From NCBI GenBank assembly GCA_044350425.1, contig JBILHS010000011.1:19265-83264 (forward strand): 64,000 bases of DNA, in the 5' to 3' direction. The translations under genes and the position numbers were made by a program. The notes under the pieces were generated by a model, which ran no database searches, had not been told where the DNA came from, and saw nothing but the letters and a program-made list of their open reading frames with translations. The DNA comes from M3007 sp044350425 (GTDB taxonomy: Bacteria > Bacteroidota > Bacteroidia > Chitinophagales > Saprospiraceae). Shown here one piece after another: positions 36,601-44,918 of this stretch (within the stretch, counting starts at the first letter, position 1; every line of letters starts with the position of its first letter).

Positions 36601-39600
36601 CACACAGGTCAGCGGCAGTAAGGACAGGCGCTGGTGGGACGGGCTGTTCACAGCTCAATGTAATATCCATCGGGAGTGGCGGTGGCGAGAATGCCGGGCC
36701 TTCCGTATCGGTAACCGTAATGATTTGAGTATGTGTAATGGAATTATTACAGCCGTCTTTGAGCTGCCACATTCGGGTGATCGTGGATTCTCCGTTACAA
36801 TCACCTGCTTCGATCATCTGGCTGAACAGGGCCGGAATAACCCCGGGAAGTGGCGTGATCGTTTGACCTGCGTTCAAAGTTCCTGCCGATGCTACAAGTG
36901 GACCAACCCATGTAAAGTCGTTATATTGCTGTCCAGCGCCTGTGAGTTGTAGCGATTGACCTATTGGTTCAGTGCCCAATTCGAGCACACCAATATCAGT
37001 CGACATCATTCCATTGGCTACGCCACCTACAGCGACGAACGCACCTTCATAACTTAAAAACTGAAGCACGATGCCACTGGTGGTTGCAAGTGCAATAGCG
37101 TCTGGAGCGCCATTCTGGATACCATTGACCGGATAAGCAAAGGATACCGCACCAAAACCGCCCGCTTCATTGTCTATCAGGCCACTCAGAACGATCGTAT
37201 TGTAAGGAGCGCCTCCGGTGCCGTTGTACAACACGAGCTGGTATTGGGAAAGATCTGTGCCTGCAGTACCAGCGACCTCAATGAATTCGCCCACATCGCC
37301 ACCAGTATTATCATAGTGGACTTCATTGATAAAGATGACTGGTACTGGAATGCCTGGATCGCAGTTGTCAGTTCCGTCCAGCATTTCCGGCATTGGGATA
37401 TTTGAACAGGAAACAGTAATATTTGCAGGGAGTGGATTCTGATTGAAAACGGGTGCTGTCACATCCACCACATTGATGGTCTGCGTAAAGCTGGTAACAT
37501 TGCCACATGCATCCGTGGCTGTCCAGGTCCGGGTAATGGTTTTAGCCTGTGGGCAATTGCCTGGTGTAGTGGTTGTAGTGAAAACTGGGGTCACCGGGCC
37601 ACAATTATCAGTAGCCGTTACATTTGGAACCGCAGGCAGCAGATCATTGCAGCTGACGGTAACAGGGGTTGCGGGTAGCCCATTCAAGGTTGGCGGGGTA
37701 CCATCAATGCGGGTATTGTAGCTGACGGAGGCGCTGTTGTTGCACAGGTCAGTTGCAGTGACTGTAATAACAGCCGAGCAGGTACCTACTGTAGCAGCCG
37801 TTTTGGTAACCATTCCAGTGCAGTTGTCCGTTGCAGTCGTAGCAGCCAATGCTGCAGCCTCTGCAGCAGCAACACTCGGATAACAAGCTGCTATGCTCCC
37901 TGCCGTTACCGTAGGCAGGGTTTGATCAGGCGTATAGCTAAAAGTGACCGTACAGGTTGTAGAATTTTCATTGCCGTCCGGCACCCCGTTTACCGGTGCA
38001 CGATCATCGAAGATGGTGTAGGTACGGGTAATGCTGCTCGAAGTACAATTGTTAACTGTGCCTGTAACGGACGTAATGGTCAGCGTTCCGCAAAATACAC
38101 CGCCAATATCACCCCCCAGGGCTTCAAAGCCGGCTTCGGTAGTAACCGGAGCAGGAATCGGGTTGTTACAATCAAAGGTTCCGGATGGGCTAGGTGGACA
38201 TACCACAATCAGTGAACATTCCGGCACCGAGCAGCTTCCAGGATCAATGATCAGGACTGAAATGGTACAGTTCTGGTCATTTGAATCTGTGATGGTGATC
38301 GTTACATTACCTCCACCAGCTGAACCGGCCTGGAGTCGGAAAAATTGCGAGGAACCATAAGGGACGTTGATGGCAGGATTGGATCCATTCAAAAGCACGG
38401 AGCCACTACTGACGGTTACATTATAACCATTGCCTAAAGTACTGCCTGTAGGGTTGAGTTGAAACCAGATATAGTCATCAGCAGGGTTGTCGCCAGATTG
38501 ATTGTTGTCTTCACAATGGACATTTGTAAGACCTGCGCTTGTCAGATCACAAATTGCATTGGAACAACTCGCCACCGTTGGACCGTTATTTACTGTGAAA
38601 TTACACGCTGGGTCCGCACTGAATGTAGCCGTTACTTCACTTGTCGTCCCGTCAGCCTTTAGTCGTACCCCGGTGAAAACAACCGGACTGGTGAATGGTG
38701 CCGCTACAGAAAGCGCTCCACCACCGGCTAATACATCGCCCGTAAGCGTCAGGTTGCCCGAAGCTGGAGGGAATGTGAAAGTGACCGTAATGTTAGCCGT
38801 GAAATAGTCATCCGCAGGATCTGCGTTGGTCCCATTATCATTACACTGGCTTGCACTCGAGAAAGTGATGCCTGAAATATTACATGGATTTGAGCAGCTA
38901 TTAACTGTCGGACCATTGCTCACTGTAAGTGTACAAAGTGGGTCAGCACTAAATGTTGCCGTGATCACACTCGGAGTCCCATCTGCTTTCAGCCGGACGC
39001 CATTGAAAACTGATGGGCTCGTGAATGGGGCTGCAACAAAAAGGGCGCCACCACCGGCAAGTACATCACCTGTAAGCGTCAAGTCGCCATTTGCCGGAGG
39101 ATTCACATAGGTCACCGTAATGGTAGCAGTAAAATAATCGTCTGCAGAATTAGATGGCGTGCCGTTGTCGTTGCAGGAGCCAACATTAGAAAAACTAATA
39201 GCAGTGATGTCGCAAGGAAGCACACAGTTCGAAGCAGTATTGAGATTGGTCAAACCAGGCGTAATACAAACGTTGCTGAGTAAATCAACATTATTCACGT
39301 CTGTGTCCACTCCGTCCGGGAAACGGGAAATGCCCTGATTCGCCGCGCCGGCTCCATCAATCAGGCCAACACCTGAAGTTTCAGTATAAGGAGCGCCTGT
39401 ATTGCCCTCATAACTCACTGCATCTGCCAAAACGCCTGCATTCCGAAGTCCAATCCCATCCGGAGCGCCATTTTGAATCAAATCAGTGTTGGGAGCCACG
39501 TCCAAATCGCAATTGGGTGTATTCGCGTTGTTGGCACAAATCACGAAGTAAGCACCAGCCGCCAGATTGACGTTCGGGAGATTGATGGTTTGGTAAATTG

Positions 39601-41743
39601 CTGCGCCTCCGGTATTGCCATTGACCAACTCAAGCGTCCAGCCATTCAGGTTAACCGCGTTGCCGGAGATATTCTTCAATTCAATAAATTCAGCCGCATC
39701 AGTACCTGCTTGATCATAGTCCACCTCATTGATTACCAATGGGCCCACCAGTTTGAAGTTGACATTCGACACATCAAAAAAGATGTTATTAGAACATTGC
39801 ACGACGATCCGTGCCGATTTTGTCGGCGTATTGGGCATAGTCACTGCCTGCGTACCATCATTGGGCGTGTTGGCCAATAAGGTCGAAAAAGTTGCACCTC
39901 CATCCGACGTAAACAGAATATCTACATTGGCACAGCTAACCGGCGCTGCTGTGGTATTGGCCACATTCCAGGTAACTGTTTGCGTGGAACCAACAGCATA
40001 AGAGACTGCGGTATTGGGTGAAGTCACTACAAAAGGCCCGGCAGCAGCAACCGTAGTCACCGTGTTGGAAGCTTCCCCTGTGCAACCCGCTGTGGCTACA
40101 TTGTCACGCACCGTCACCCGAAAGTTCATTGCACGGCCAATGGAAGGCAAGACCTCCCAGGTGGGCGTCACGTTGTTGAACAAATCCGTGAGGTTGGGAA
40201 AATATCGCTTGGTGGATGCCGTAGGATTTAAAGACCTGAATACCGGTCCATGAAGATTGGTAGCCGCTGGTGGCATGGGCTGAGTTGGTGCCATGTAGGC
40301 ATCAATCTGCTCCCAGCAATAGGTCAGGCTACCATTGGGGTCGGTGGCTGAAGCGGTCTGTACAAAAGGTGTGGATATGGGGATGGAGTAATTGGCCAGG
40401 GCTGTAACCGTAGGACTTACATTCACTACGGAAATTTCATTGTCGCAGGTGCTCCCACCGCCTGTAGCAACAAAAGGCCGCATCTCAAAAAGGCTGGCGG
40501 TGCTAAAGTATGCGTCGCTGTTCGGCTGGATACTGGGGTTACAAACACCCGCATAACCCATGATCGTGGACGCAGAGCCCGGTTCAAAGGCCGTAGCATT
40601 GTTACGATTACAGGCATCGTTGTATTGGGTGTGATTGCCTTTAAACTGGTGGCCTAATTCATGCGCTACATAATCAATGTCAAACGGGTCTCCAATCGGA
40701 GCGCCGCTACCCGTGACGCCTCTGGCTTTATTGGCATTACTGCAAACGACGCCAAGGCCTGCCAAACCGCCCGAATTGGTACCAAACACGTGGCCAACAT
40801 CATAATTGCCATTGCCGATCACCGCATCAATATTGGTTTGGTTCTCGGCGATCATCAGGCCAGGATCGCCATTCGTATAGGGGTCGGTTCCTGCATTCAG
40901 ATAAACAATTAGGTCATTGTTGCCAATGAGTATCATACGCACTGCAGCATCTTTTTCAAAAACACCATTCACCCGGTTCATCGTGGTATTAATGGCTGCC
41001 ATAGCCAGCGCTACTGTTCCGCCATGGAATGCAGAATATTCACCAGTTGCTGCCACAGCCAGACGGTATTCATGGCGAATCCCACAGTCACCTACAAATT
41101 CCTGTCCACCTGCCTTATCTTTATCATTCAGGTCTATCGTGATATCATTCTCAACCAGGCAGGTAATCTTATCCGAATCTTTCTTTACAAAATCCCGTTT
41201 GTAATAACAGATATAATCCTTCGTATTGCCATTGGCGTAAGGGTCAATAAAAAGGGATGCATCATTGCCATAGGTCATGGCATGAAATCCAACAGGGGTC
41301 ACATCCAAGCGGATGATATTGGCCGGATTGTCGATATTAAAACCTGCATAGGTTCTTATTTCAGGGTATTTGGCTGCCAGTTCTGTTGCCATAATAGGCG
41401 AATACCAAACCTTAAACCGCCCAAAAGTACCATCTGGCATAGGAAAATGCAACTCGATGCCATTGGTATAGGAAGCTAAATTACTTTCTACCGGAGCGGT
41501 GAGTAAGGCCGACCTCATGGCCGTAAGGTCAAGCCTTAAGACGCGATATTGTGTCGGCACGATCAATCGGGCAGCACTCTCTGCAGCAACATCCGAGTCT
41601 TTGATCTGCTGCCAAAAGGCTTGAGAGGAGGCGCCCGTCTGGCCGAATACACTGCCGGAGGCGAGGAGAAATGCCGCTAAAATTAATGGGTGTGCGAAAA
41701 GTCTATGGATGTCCAATGATCCAGAGCGTAGTCCTTTTTTCAT
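30617..41743 (-). CDS. Giant reprolysin-type metalloprotease/adhesin, T9SS-exported
   Basis: About 3,708 residues. Start at 41743 (MKKGLRSG..., hydrophobic core LILAAFLLASGSVFG) gives a signal peptide; 41848 would add 35 residues before it. A zinc metalloprotease domain (about 40-480) has HELGHQFKGNHTQ from H361, an M12B-like HExxHxxxxxH with a distal Met in STIMGY. Then come a lamin-tail-like domain (INEVDYDQAG), two near-identical blocks of about 110 residues (CNDNG...ADDYF), HYR-like domains, two INEVHYDN/INEIHYDN lamin-tail-like domains nested in HYR-like domains, many Cys-rich repeats, a dockerin-like pair (NPLNGVTTYDLVLISKHILG, DANKSNSVTTFDIVELRKL), a cohesin-like domain and a T9SS tail ending MMIQAR. 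Probably a surface-anchored protease. Confidence 0.88.
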   Translation of the reverse strand: MKKGLRSGSLDIHRLFAHPLILAAFLLASGSVFGQTGASSQAFWQQIKDSDVAAESAARLIVPTQYRVLRLDLTAMRSALLTAPVESNLASYTNGIELHFPMPDGTFGRFKVWYSPIMATELAAKYPEIRTYAGFNIDNPANIIRLDVTPVGFHAMTYGNDASLFIDPYANGNTKDYICYYKRDFVKKDSDKITCLVENDITIDLNDKDKAGGQEFVGDCGIRHEYRLAVAATGEYSAFHGGTVALAMAAINTTMNRVNGVFEKDAAVRMILIGNNDLIVYLNAGTDPYTNGDPGLMIAENQTNIDAVIGNGNYDVGHVFGTNSGGLAGLGVVCSNANKARGVTGSGAPIGDPFDIDYVAHELGHQFKGNHTQYNDACNRNNATAFEPGSASTIMGYAGVCNPSIQPNSDAYFSTASLFEMRPFVATGGGSTCDNEISVVNVSPTVTALANYSIPISTPFVQTASATDPNGSLTYCWEQIDAYMAPTQPMPPAATNLHGPVFRSLNPTASTKRYFPNLTDLFNNVTPTWEVLPSIGRAMNFRVTVRDNVATAGCTGEASNTVTTVAAAGPFVVTSPNTAVSYAVGSTQTVTWNVANTTAAPVSCANVDILFTSDGGATFSTLLANTPNDGTQAVTMPNTPTKSARIVVQCSNNIFFDVSNVNFKLVGPLVINEVDYDQAGTDAAEFIELKNISGNAVNLNGWTLELVNGNTGGAAIYQTINLPNVNLAAGAYFVICANNANTPNCDLDVAPNTDLIQNGAPDGIGLRNAGVLADAVSYEGNTGAPYTETSGVGLIDGAGAANQGISRFPDGVDTDVNNVDLLSNVCITPGLTNLNTASNCVLPCDITAISFSNVGSCNDNGTPSNSADDYFTATITVTYVNPPANGDLTLTGDVLAGGGALFVAAPFTSPSVFNGVRLKADGTPSVITATFSADPLCTLTVSNGPTVNSCSNPCNISGITFSSASQCNDNGTNADPADDYFTANITVTFTFPPASGNLTLTGDVLAGGGALSVAAPFTSPVVFTGVRLKADGTTSEVTATFSADPACNFTVNNGPTVASCSNAICDLTSAGLTNVHCEDNNQSGDNPADDYIWFQLNPTGSTLGNGYNVTVSSGSVLLNGSNPAINVPYGSSQFFRLQAGSAGGGNVTITITDSNDQNCTISVLIIDPGSCSVPECSLIVVCPPSPSGTFDCNNPIPAPVTTEAGFEALGGDIGGVFCGTLTITSVTGTVNNCTSSSITRTYTIFDDRAPVNGVPDGNENSTTCTVTFSYTPDQTLPTVTAGSIAACYPSVAAAEAAALAATTATDNCTGMVTKTAATVGTCSAVITVTATDLCNNSASVSYNTRIDGTPPTLNGLPATPVTVSCNDLLPAVPNVTATDNCGPVTPVFTTTTTPGNCPQAKTITRTWTATDACGNVTSFTQTINVVDVTAPVFNQNPLPANITVSCSNIPMPEMLDGTDNCDPGIPVPVIFINEVHYDNTGGDVGEFIEVAGTAGTDLSQYQLVLYNGTGGAPYNTIVLSGLIDNEAGGFGAVSFAYPVNGIQNGAPDAIALATTSGIVLQFLSYEGAFVAVGGVANGMMSTDIGVLELGTEPIGQSLQLTGAGQQYNDFTWVGPLVASAGTLNAGQTITPLPGVIPALFSQMIEAGDCNGESTITRMWQLKDGCNNSITHTQIITVTDTEGPAFSPPPLPMDITLSCEQPVPPAPVLTAADLCDVPGMLMERVWINEIHYDNLGGDVGEFIEIAGTAGTNLSTYSLVLYNGTGGASYNTLVLGGIIPNQANGFGTLCFGYPANGIQNGAPDGVALVHDVMGGMVIQFLSYEGVFAATNGPANGMNSTNIGVSEAGTEPVGQSLYLTGNGDQYSDFTWTGPLAASNCGVNAGQTFVAASQGPTVTFTETQMAGNCPQAKTIKRTWTATDNCGNQTKLDQTISIVDNTPPVVNCPANLTINLDIFGKASLNINNINYSYSDNCAPNANLLLIPFPPQTFTCADEGLTRALTIRVEDLCGNIGSCTFNVTIAPFSRCTPVIRITDPCVCKNNASSLENGQFGETIKIESLAGKTWTLIANMGLYASNSPAPPAAPILIPLGTTFVENPVPSGDYFLTGIHVDALGYSITVRSETGQILTIGNSCQYPNPTITADLGGPFCLYSNPVNLTGTPGDANIASQGFTVNGIPATVFDPGQGVGQYQIVYTVNGGVPKAFGPNDPGCIQTITVYANVIATPTNLSCNDLVYLSLDADCTENILPDDILEGTYGCYDDYIVEIDRTLPYGNGPWEPGTVNANDIGKTYQVRVTHLVSGNKCWGNLKIEDKLSPALNCTDFSVPCNTVDLNPDYLTNVLGVIVAYPAVTDCQSFTLNYIDTEVPKDCASGLTKIVTRKWTAVDASGNTSICTQSISLLRPTVADLKFPPSYDDIVAPGFSCNATYPSPAWIESQGLQGYPYIFGQTGGCNFNWSFVDLLIPVCDGTYKINRKWTALNNCAPGVIKYDQLIKVVDKQGPAMTCPANTTVSVDPFQCCGTVDLPDLVIRDECSRVNNISGMVTTFDPTSNEQTGMYTIGGTLQDFAGNNWWDRDTLAAFENTPCLPIGAQTVLYVATDDCGNSTTCTFRLAIRDYVPPVAACDQTTTVSIGTDDPLDCYGPAGPNGLPAALDACSFGGVTWVKAATFNDGSYDNCNNIKLTIRRMAPYSDCIEQLNAARGTLPCDAPNQSFPSERDRAISEQDSIKFYCCEVGTTQTIVLAAYQLDMNGGIAVGPDGSLIKNECMIQVEVQEKLKPSCIPPAQVAVNCENFDPSLWTYGKAEVADNCCLDLTKEYQGQCGLTHTVNYSLFDTVCNKGTITRTFRAFDCHGQSSQCTQRVLVTYEQDYFLRFPNDAIVTGCNDDARYDEPKTLGEDCELLGINYEDEIFTVVPDACFKIERTWTVINWCTYNPNGNCINVPNPNPHPNTNNITNLPGPTVSECGTPAPWASTVVKINPGDPQATNYCTFWEKNANCYKYKQIIKIIDGQAPKFEHCPSDTAYCDLTTNQAGLWNQMDWWDNSIQSHDLCEGPADLKVAGRDACSGTNVSANYLLFLDLDNDGTMETVINSLNPPPPGIVYFGNANTPNFGGGAPRTFDNRGLPTNQTYQFAILQNLTAGANQKAFAVRWNTTQAPNVYTIPEFPYGTHKIKWILQDGCGNQSVCEYKFTIKDCKAPTVVCINGLSVNIMPTGMVQLWASDFLQYAEDNCTPAGQLKLGIRKCGTGTGFPLNPDGSIQTSVAFTCTETGTQCVEIWALDASGNADYCETYVIVQDNLGNCSNGHINVAGKITNEMTEGVEETMVKIHGTSTFAPPYSFFDLSDNLGEYYVMNNVPLDASFTIAPEKKDNPLNGVTTYDLVLISKHILGTEPLDSPYKIIAADANKSNSVTTFDIVELRKLILGIYTELPANDSWRFVDYNYTFPNANNPFEASFPESISVANAMTNQIQEDFMGVKIGDLNRSALANATMQAEERTAGTAIFDIADRDVKAGEVFEVSFTAAQALKGFQFTTTLNGLTAIGTVDAENVRSGNFNLTPANAMAVSIDGAPGFTVRFRAEKAGRLSEMLGVSGSITRAEAYANNDQMTRLGVAFRFRSPAGLTMSRVGFELYQNQPNPFVNRTFIGFFLPEAAEATLSVFDETGRVVYQQRGQFAQGENTIVLDRALINTTGALYYRLETATDSATKMMIQAR

Positions 41744-41899
41744 GCGATTATGATTACAGAAAGAAGTAGGTAAGCCCGCAGCCACCAAAGTGGGCAACAG
41801 GGGAAAAAATGGAAGACGAGTGTTAAAAAAAGTAGAGATGTTCCGCATAAATTTGGCAGATTAGTCCAGGCCTTGGAGCCCTGGAGGATGTTTTGCGTA

Positions 41900-41907
41900 C
41901 AAAATTA
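41900..41907 (-). promoter_or_regulatory. -7 box TAATTTTG upstream of the giant gene
   Basis: TAnnTTTG match on the minus strand, 156 bp before the chosen ATG at 41743. A second match (TACTTTTG, 42074-42081) lies farther upstream. Neither has a clear -33 TTG at the usual spacing. Confidence 0.45.
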
Positions 41908-42184
41908 GATCAGTCCTAACAGGCTGACTACTTTGGTGCGCAAGCGGAATCCTTTGAAATGAAAAACCTTGTCGGGATCTGGTTGATTATTGAACGAGAC
42001 AGGTAACCATCAGGATTATACCGATACTGCCAAAACAGCCATGAGATTACAAAAAGAGGATTAAAAACTAGTGCAAAAGTAAGCACGCGCTTTTGAAAAT
42101 TCGGCAGATTTCTGCCTTTTTCCCGAAAACTTAACTTCAAAAAAGACAAAATATCGCCTTTTTACGAAAAAATCTACCCTGAGA
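41908..42184. other. Spacer upstream of the giant gene, no gene seen
   Basis: Contains a second TAnnTTTG match (42074-42081, minus) and a short inverted repeat GGCAGA-TT-TCTGCC near 42101-42116 that may end transcription of the 42185-42946 gene. A possible 73-codon minus-strand frame here has no recognisable features and is not annotated. Confidence 0.4.
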
Positions 42185-42946
42185 TCAAAATCTAAGCCTA
42201 AGGATCCAGACATTCCTACTTTGTCCACACCGCTCCAAAGTCTGTGCCGGGTCAAATTCCACGGCGATATTGGGCGAAAATCTGGTTCGGTCTTTCAGGC
42301 TGATCTCTACAGTACCTTCCAAAAACTGTCCCGGAAAAAGCATGCCATCCAGGGTTTCACGCCCCTTTTGAAGATTGGTACTGCCTGCCGGAATAGCCCC
42401 CCGGGTCAATTTTTCATCGCGTACAAAATAGATATTTAGTAATGGCTCCGATTGTGCTGAGAACAAATTCGCGGCCGCATTTCCAGTATTTTTTAACACA
42501 TATCGAAGACGCATATTACGTTCATTCCACACCCCTACAAAAACCGTGTCAAATATAATTCGGGCACAGCCTTCCTGCCCCTCCCATAGCCTGGGTTGAA
42601 ACGCTACATTCAGCCAGATGGCTGCAGAAACCTCGCCGGGTTTTAGTTTTGGACAATTTCCACGTACTGCGGTCGCAATGGAAGATTCGTGCCCACGCAG
42701 TAGCACTGGTAATCCAATCGTATCAAACTCTACCACCATGTCCGGGCTGCTCTTTTTTCCGCCGATCGTTTCACGGCCGGTATTGGCCATGCGGCACCGA
42801 AGCTGGAGGTTTTGGTTTTTTTGTTGTAATATTTGAACCTCGAAAAGGGCTACGCGGGAGCCGGTGTACACGGGCTGGGCGATAATTTTTGAAACAAAAA
42901 AAACAAAAAAAAGTAGCTGGGTGGAAGTACGCAAAAATTGTCTCAT
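42185..42946 (-). CDS. Secreted protein of unknown function
   Basis: A 253-residue protein. Start at 42946 gives the signal peptide MRQFLRTSTQLLFFVFFVSK followed by IIAQ; a start at 43018 would lie upstream of the promoter box. The mature part is beta-rich and repeats a motif seen in structural surface proteins (RCRMANTGRETIGG, RYVLKNTGNAAANL), suggesting two related beta-sandwich units. No family was recognised and no catalytic motif is visible. It may be transcribed leaderless (see 42951-42958). It lies divergent to the PKD protein. Confidence 0.75.
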   Translation of the reverse strand: MRQFLRTSTQLLFFVFFVSKIIAQPVYTGSRVALFEVQILQQKNQNLQLRCRMANTGRETIGGKKSSPDMVVEFDTIGLPVLLRGHESSIATAVRGNCPKLKPGEVSAAIWLNVAFQPRLWEGQEGCARIIFDTVFVGVWNERNMRLRYVLKNTGNAAANLFSAQSEPLLNIYFVRDEKLTRGAIPAGSTNLQKGRETLDGMLFPGQFLEGTVEISLKDRTRFSPNIAVEFDPAQTLERCGQSRNVWILRLRF

Positions 42947-42950
42947 TGGA

Positions 42951-42958
42951 CAAAAGTA
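42951..42958 (-). promoter_or_regulatory. TACTTTTG box four bases before an ATG
   Basis: The -7 box ends four bases before the ATG at 42946. With a normal TSS about five to seven bases after the box, the mRNA would be leaderless. Confidence 0.5.
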
Positions 42959-43178
42959 GGATGCTATTTCGGATGTAAGGCATACTCTATCTTCATTCGG
43001 GTAATCATGCTCAAACATTTAGTGATAAATTTTACTCCTAAAATTGGCCCACTTGGTTCTGATTAAATACATTGCACTCGGTTTCGCTTCCCGCTGGCAC
43101 GCTCCAAAGCAAACGATCATCTGTTGGTTAATAATCAAGGTAGTGCCAGGTTTCGCGCGGCCATTTCTTTTCATTCCA

Positions 43179-44918
43179 ATGATTAAAACTCCGCTACTTC
43201 TTTACTTTACTATTTTTCTCCCTTCCCTACTCTGTTCTCAAGTCAAACATGACTATGTATGGCCATTTGGAAATGGTCAAATTATCCCATGGAATGGATC
43301 CGTATTTGGCGGCACTCTACTTGATTTCAAAACTACGCCCCTTAAAATAACCCTAAATGACTTTATCGTTGATTTCCCATTTGCTTCCATAGCGGACAAG
43401 GATGGAAATCTGGTTGCTTTTACCGATGGGTGCCGTATTTCTAACCGAAATAAAGAACTGATATTGAATGGAGATTCTCTAAATCCTGGAAAGGTGTTTA
43501 ACTCTTATTGCTCATACCCATCGAATCAATTTTATCCAATAATCCAGCCTTGTATCTTTCTACCCAGGCCTGGCAGCGACAGCCTCTACTATCTTTTTCA
43601 TTTAAGAAGCGATAATAAATACCGAACCCCGATGAACCTGCTTTACACTGAGATAGATGCAAGTGGTGACAATGGCAACGGGGCTGTGATTAGTAAGAAC
43701 AATACCTTATTGAACGATTCACTTTATCTAGGCCAGTTTGTTACTGCTACACGCCACGCCAATGGCCGGGATTGGTGGGTCATAGTTACGCGACGCTTTC
43801 ATAGTGAAATACATGTCACGCTTGTCACACCCGACACGGTGCAGTACAAAGGGATGCAGGATGTTGGCTTTACAGAAGTGGACAGTGGCTATTGTTGCAA
43901 CCAGACTCGCTTTACGCCCGACGGGAGGAAATTTTTTCGGAACCACCCGGGAGGAATGTTGATACTTGACTTCGACCGTTGTAGCGGCACATTCGCTAAC
44001 CCCGTTTACTGGGATTATAATATCATCCCATCTGGCTCTGGAGGAGTAGCCATTTCTTCCGACAACCACTTCCTTTATCTTACCACTGGCGGTGAAATCC
44101 AGCAACTTGACCTTTTTGCACCTGATATTTTGGCTACTCGGGAAATCGTGGCAGTATATGACGGATTTATGTCACCAGAAGAGACTTTTTTTTTCCATTC
44201 TGCACTTGCACCGGATGGTAAAATCTATATCCTAACTACCACTAACAACGACATCCTACATGTTATACATAATCCTAATAAAAAAGGACTTGCCTGCAAA
44301 GTGGAGCAGCATGGGATAAAACTCCCGGCAAGAGGAAGTTTTTTCGAGCCTAATTTTCCCAATTACCGTTTAGGCCCCCTCGACGGAAGCCCTTGTGACA
44401 CCTTGGGCATAAACAACCTGCCTATTGCCCACTTTCGGCATGAGGTACCCGATTCACTTTCTCCTCAGAAAGTTGAGTTCACCGACCTTTCCTACTATGA
44501 GCCTGCAACTTGGCATTGGGACTTTGGCGATGGCACTAGCAGTCAGGATACCAGCCCGGTGCACCTTTATAACCTACCAGGAGTTTATACAGTGTGTCTT
44601 ACAGTTTGTAATCTAAATGCATGTGATACGATTTGCCTGGAAGTAATGATAGACGTAGTGAGTACAATTACGCTACAGGGAGCAGACCAGCAAGCCTTAT
44701 TCTGGCCAAACCCGGCTAAAGATATCTTGCATTTACGAACAACCTCGGACATAGAGGCAATTACCTTGTTTGATGTTACAGGCAAAGAAGTCGTGCAGCT
44801 AAATATACAGAAGGGACAAGAGTTGGGAGTAGATATACGAGTCCTTCCTCCTGGCCTGTACTTTTTTGCCCTCCAAGCAGGTGGAAAATTATGGAGTGGG
44901 AAGTTTGTTAAAGAGTGA
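43179..44918 (+). CDS. T9SS-exported PKD-domain protein
   Basis: A 579-residue secreted protein. Start at 43179 gives MIKTPLLLYFTIFLPSLLCS followed by Q; a start at 43044 adds residues with no signal-peptide character. The N-terminal 400 residues resemble a beta-propeller-like region found in Bacteroidota surface proteins (FTDGCRISNRN, PDGRKFFRNHPGG, APDGKIYILTT). A PKD domain (WDFGDGTSSQDTSPVHLY) precedes a T9SS type A tail (LFWPNPAKDILHLRTT to KFVKE). The last 11 bp overlap the polX-like gene tail on the opposite strand. Confidence 0.82.
   Translation: MIKTPLLLYFTIFLPSLLCSQVKHDYVWPFGNGQIIPWNGSVFGGTLLDFKTTPLKITLNDFIVDFPFASIADKDGNLVAFTDGCRISNRNKELILNGDSLNPGKVFNSYCSYPSNQFYPIIQPCIFLPRPGSDSLYYLFHLRSDNKYRTPMNLLYTEIDASGDNGNGAVISKNNTLLNDSLYLGQFVTATRHANGRDWWVIVTRRFHSEIHVTLVTPDTVQYKGMQDVGFTEVDSGYCCNQTRFTPDGRKFFRNHPGGMLILDFDRCSGTFANPVYWDYNIIPSGSGGVAISSDNHFLYLTTGGEIQQLDLFAPDILATREIVAVYDGFMSPEETFFFHSALAPDGKIYILTTTNNDILHVIHNPNKKGLACKVEQHGIKLPARGSFFEPNFPNYRLGPLDGSPCDTLGINNLPIAHFRHEVPDSLSPQKVEFTDLSYYEPATWHWDFGDGTSSQDTSPVHLYNLPGVYTVCLTVCNLNACDTICLEVMIDVVSTITLQGADQQALFWPNPAKDILHLRTTSDIEAITLFDVTGKEVVQLNIQKGQELGVDIRVLPPGLYFFALQAGGKLWSGKFVKE

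Noticed and set aside
30617..41743. Assembly artefact joining several genes into one
   Set aside because: The reading frame is open for 11 kb with coherent domain order, a signal peptide at one end and a sorting tail at the other.
41928..42149. A 73-codon minus-strand ORF upstream of the giant gene
   Set aside because: No ATG start, RBS, signal or family features; it overlaps candidate promoter boxes.
42061..42255. Short ORF overlapping the end of the gene at 42185
   Set aside because: Overlaps a well-supported gene on the same strand in another frame and has no recognisable features.
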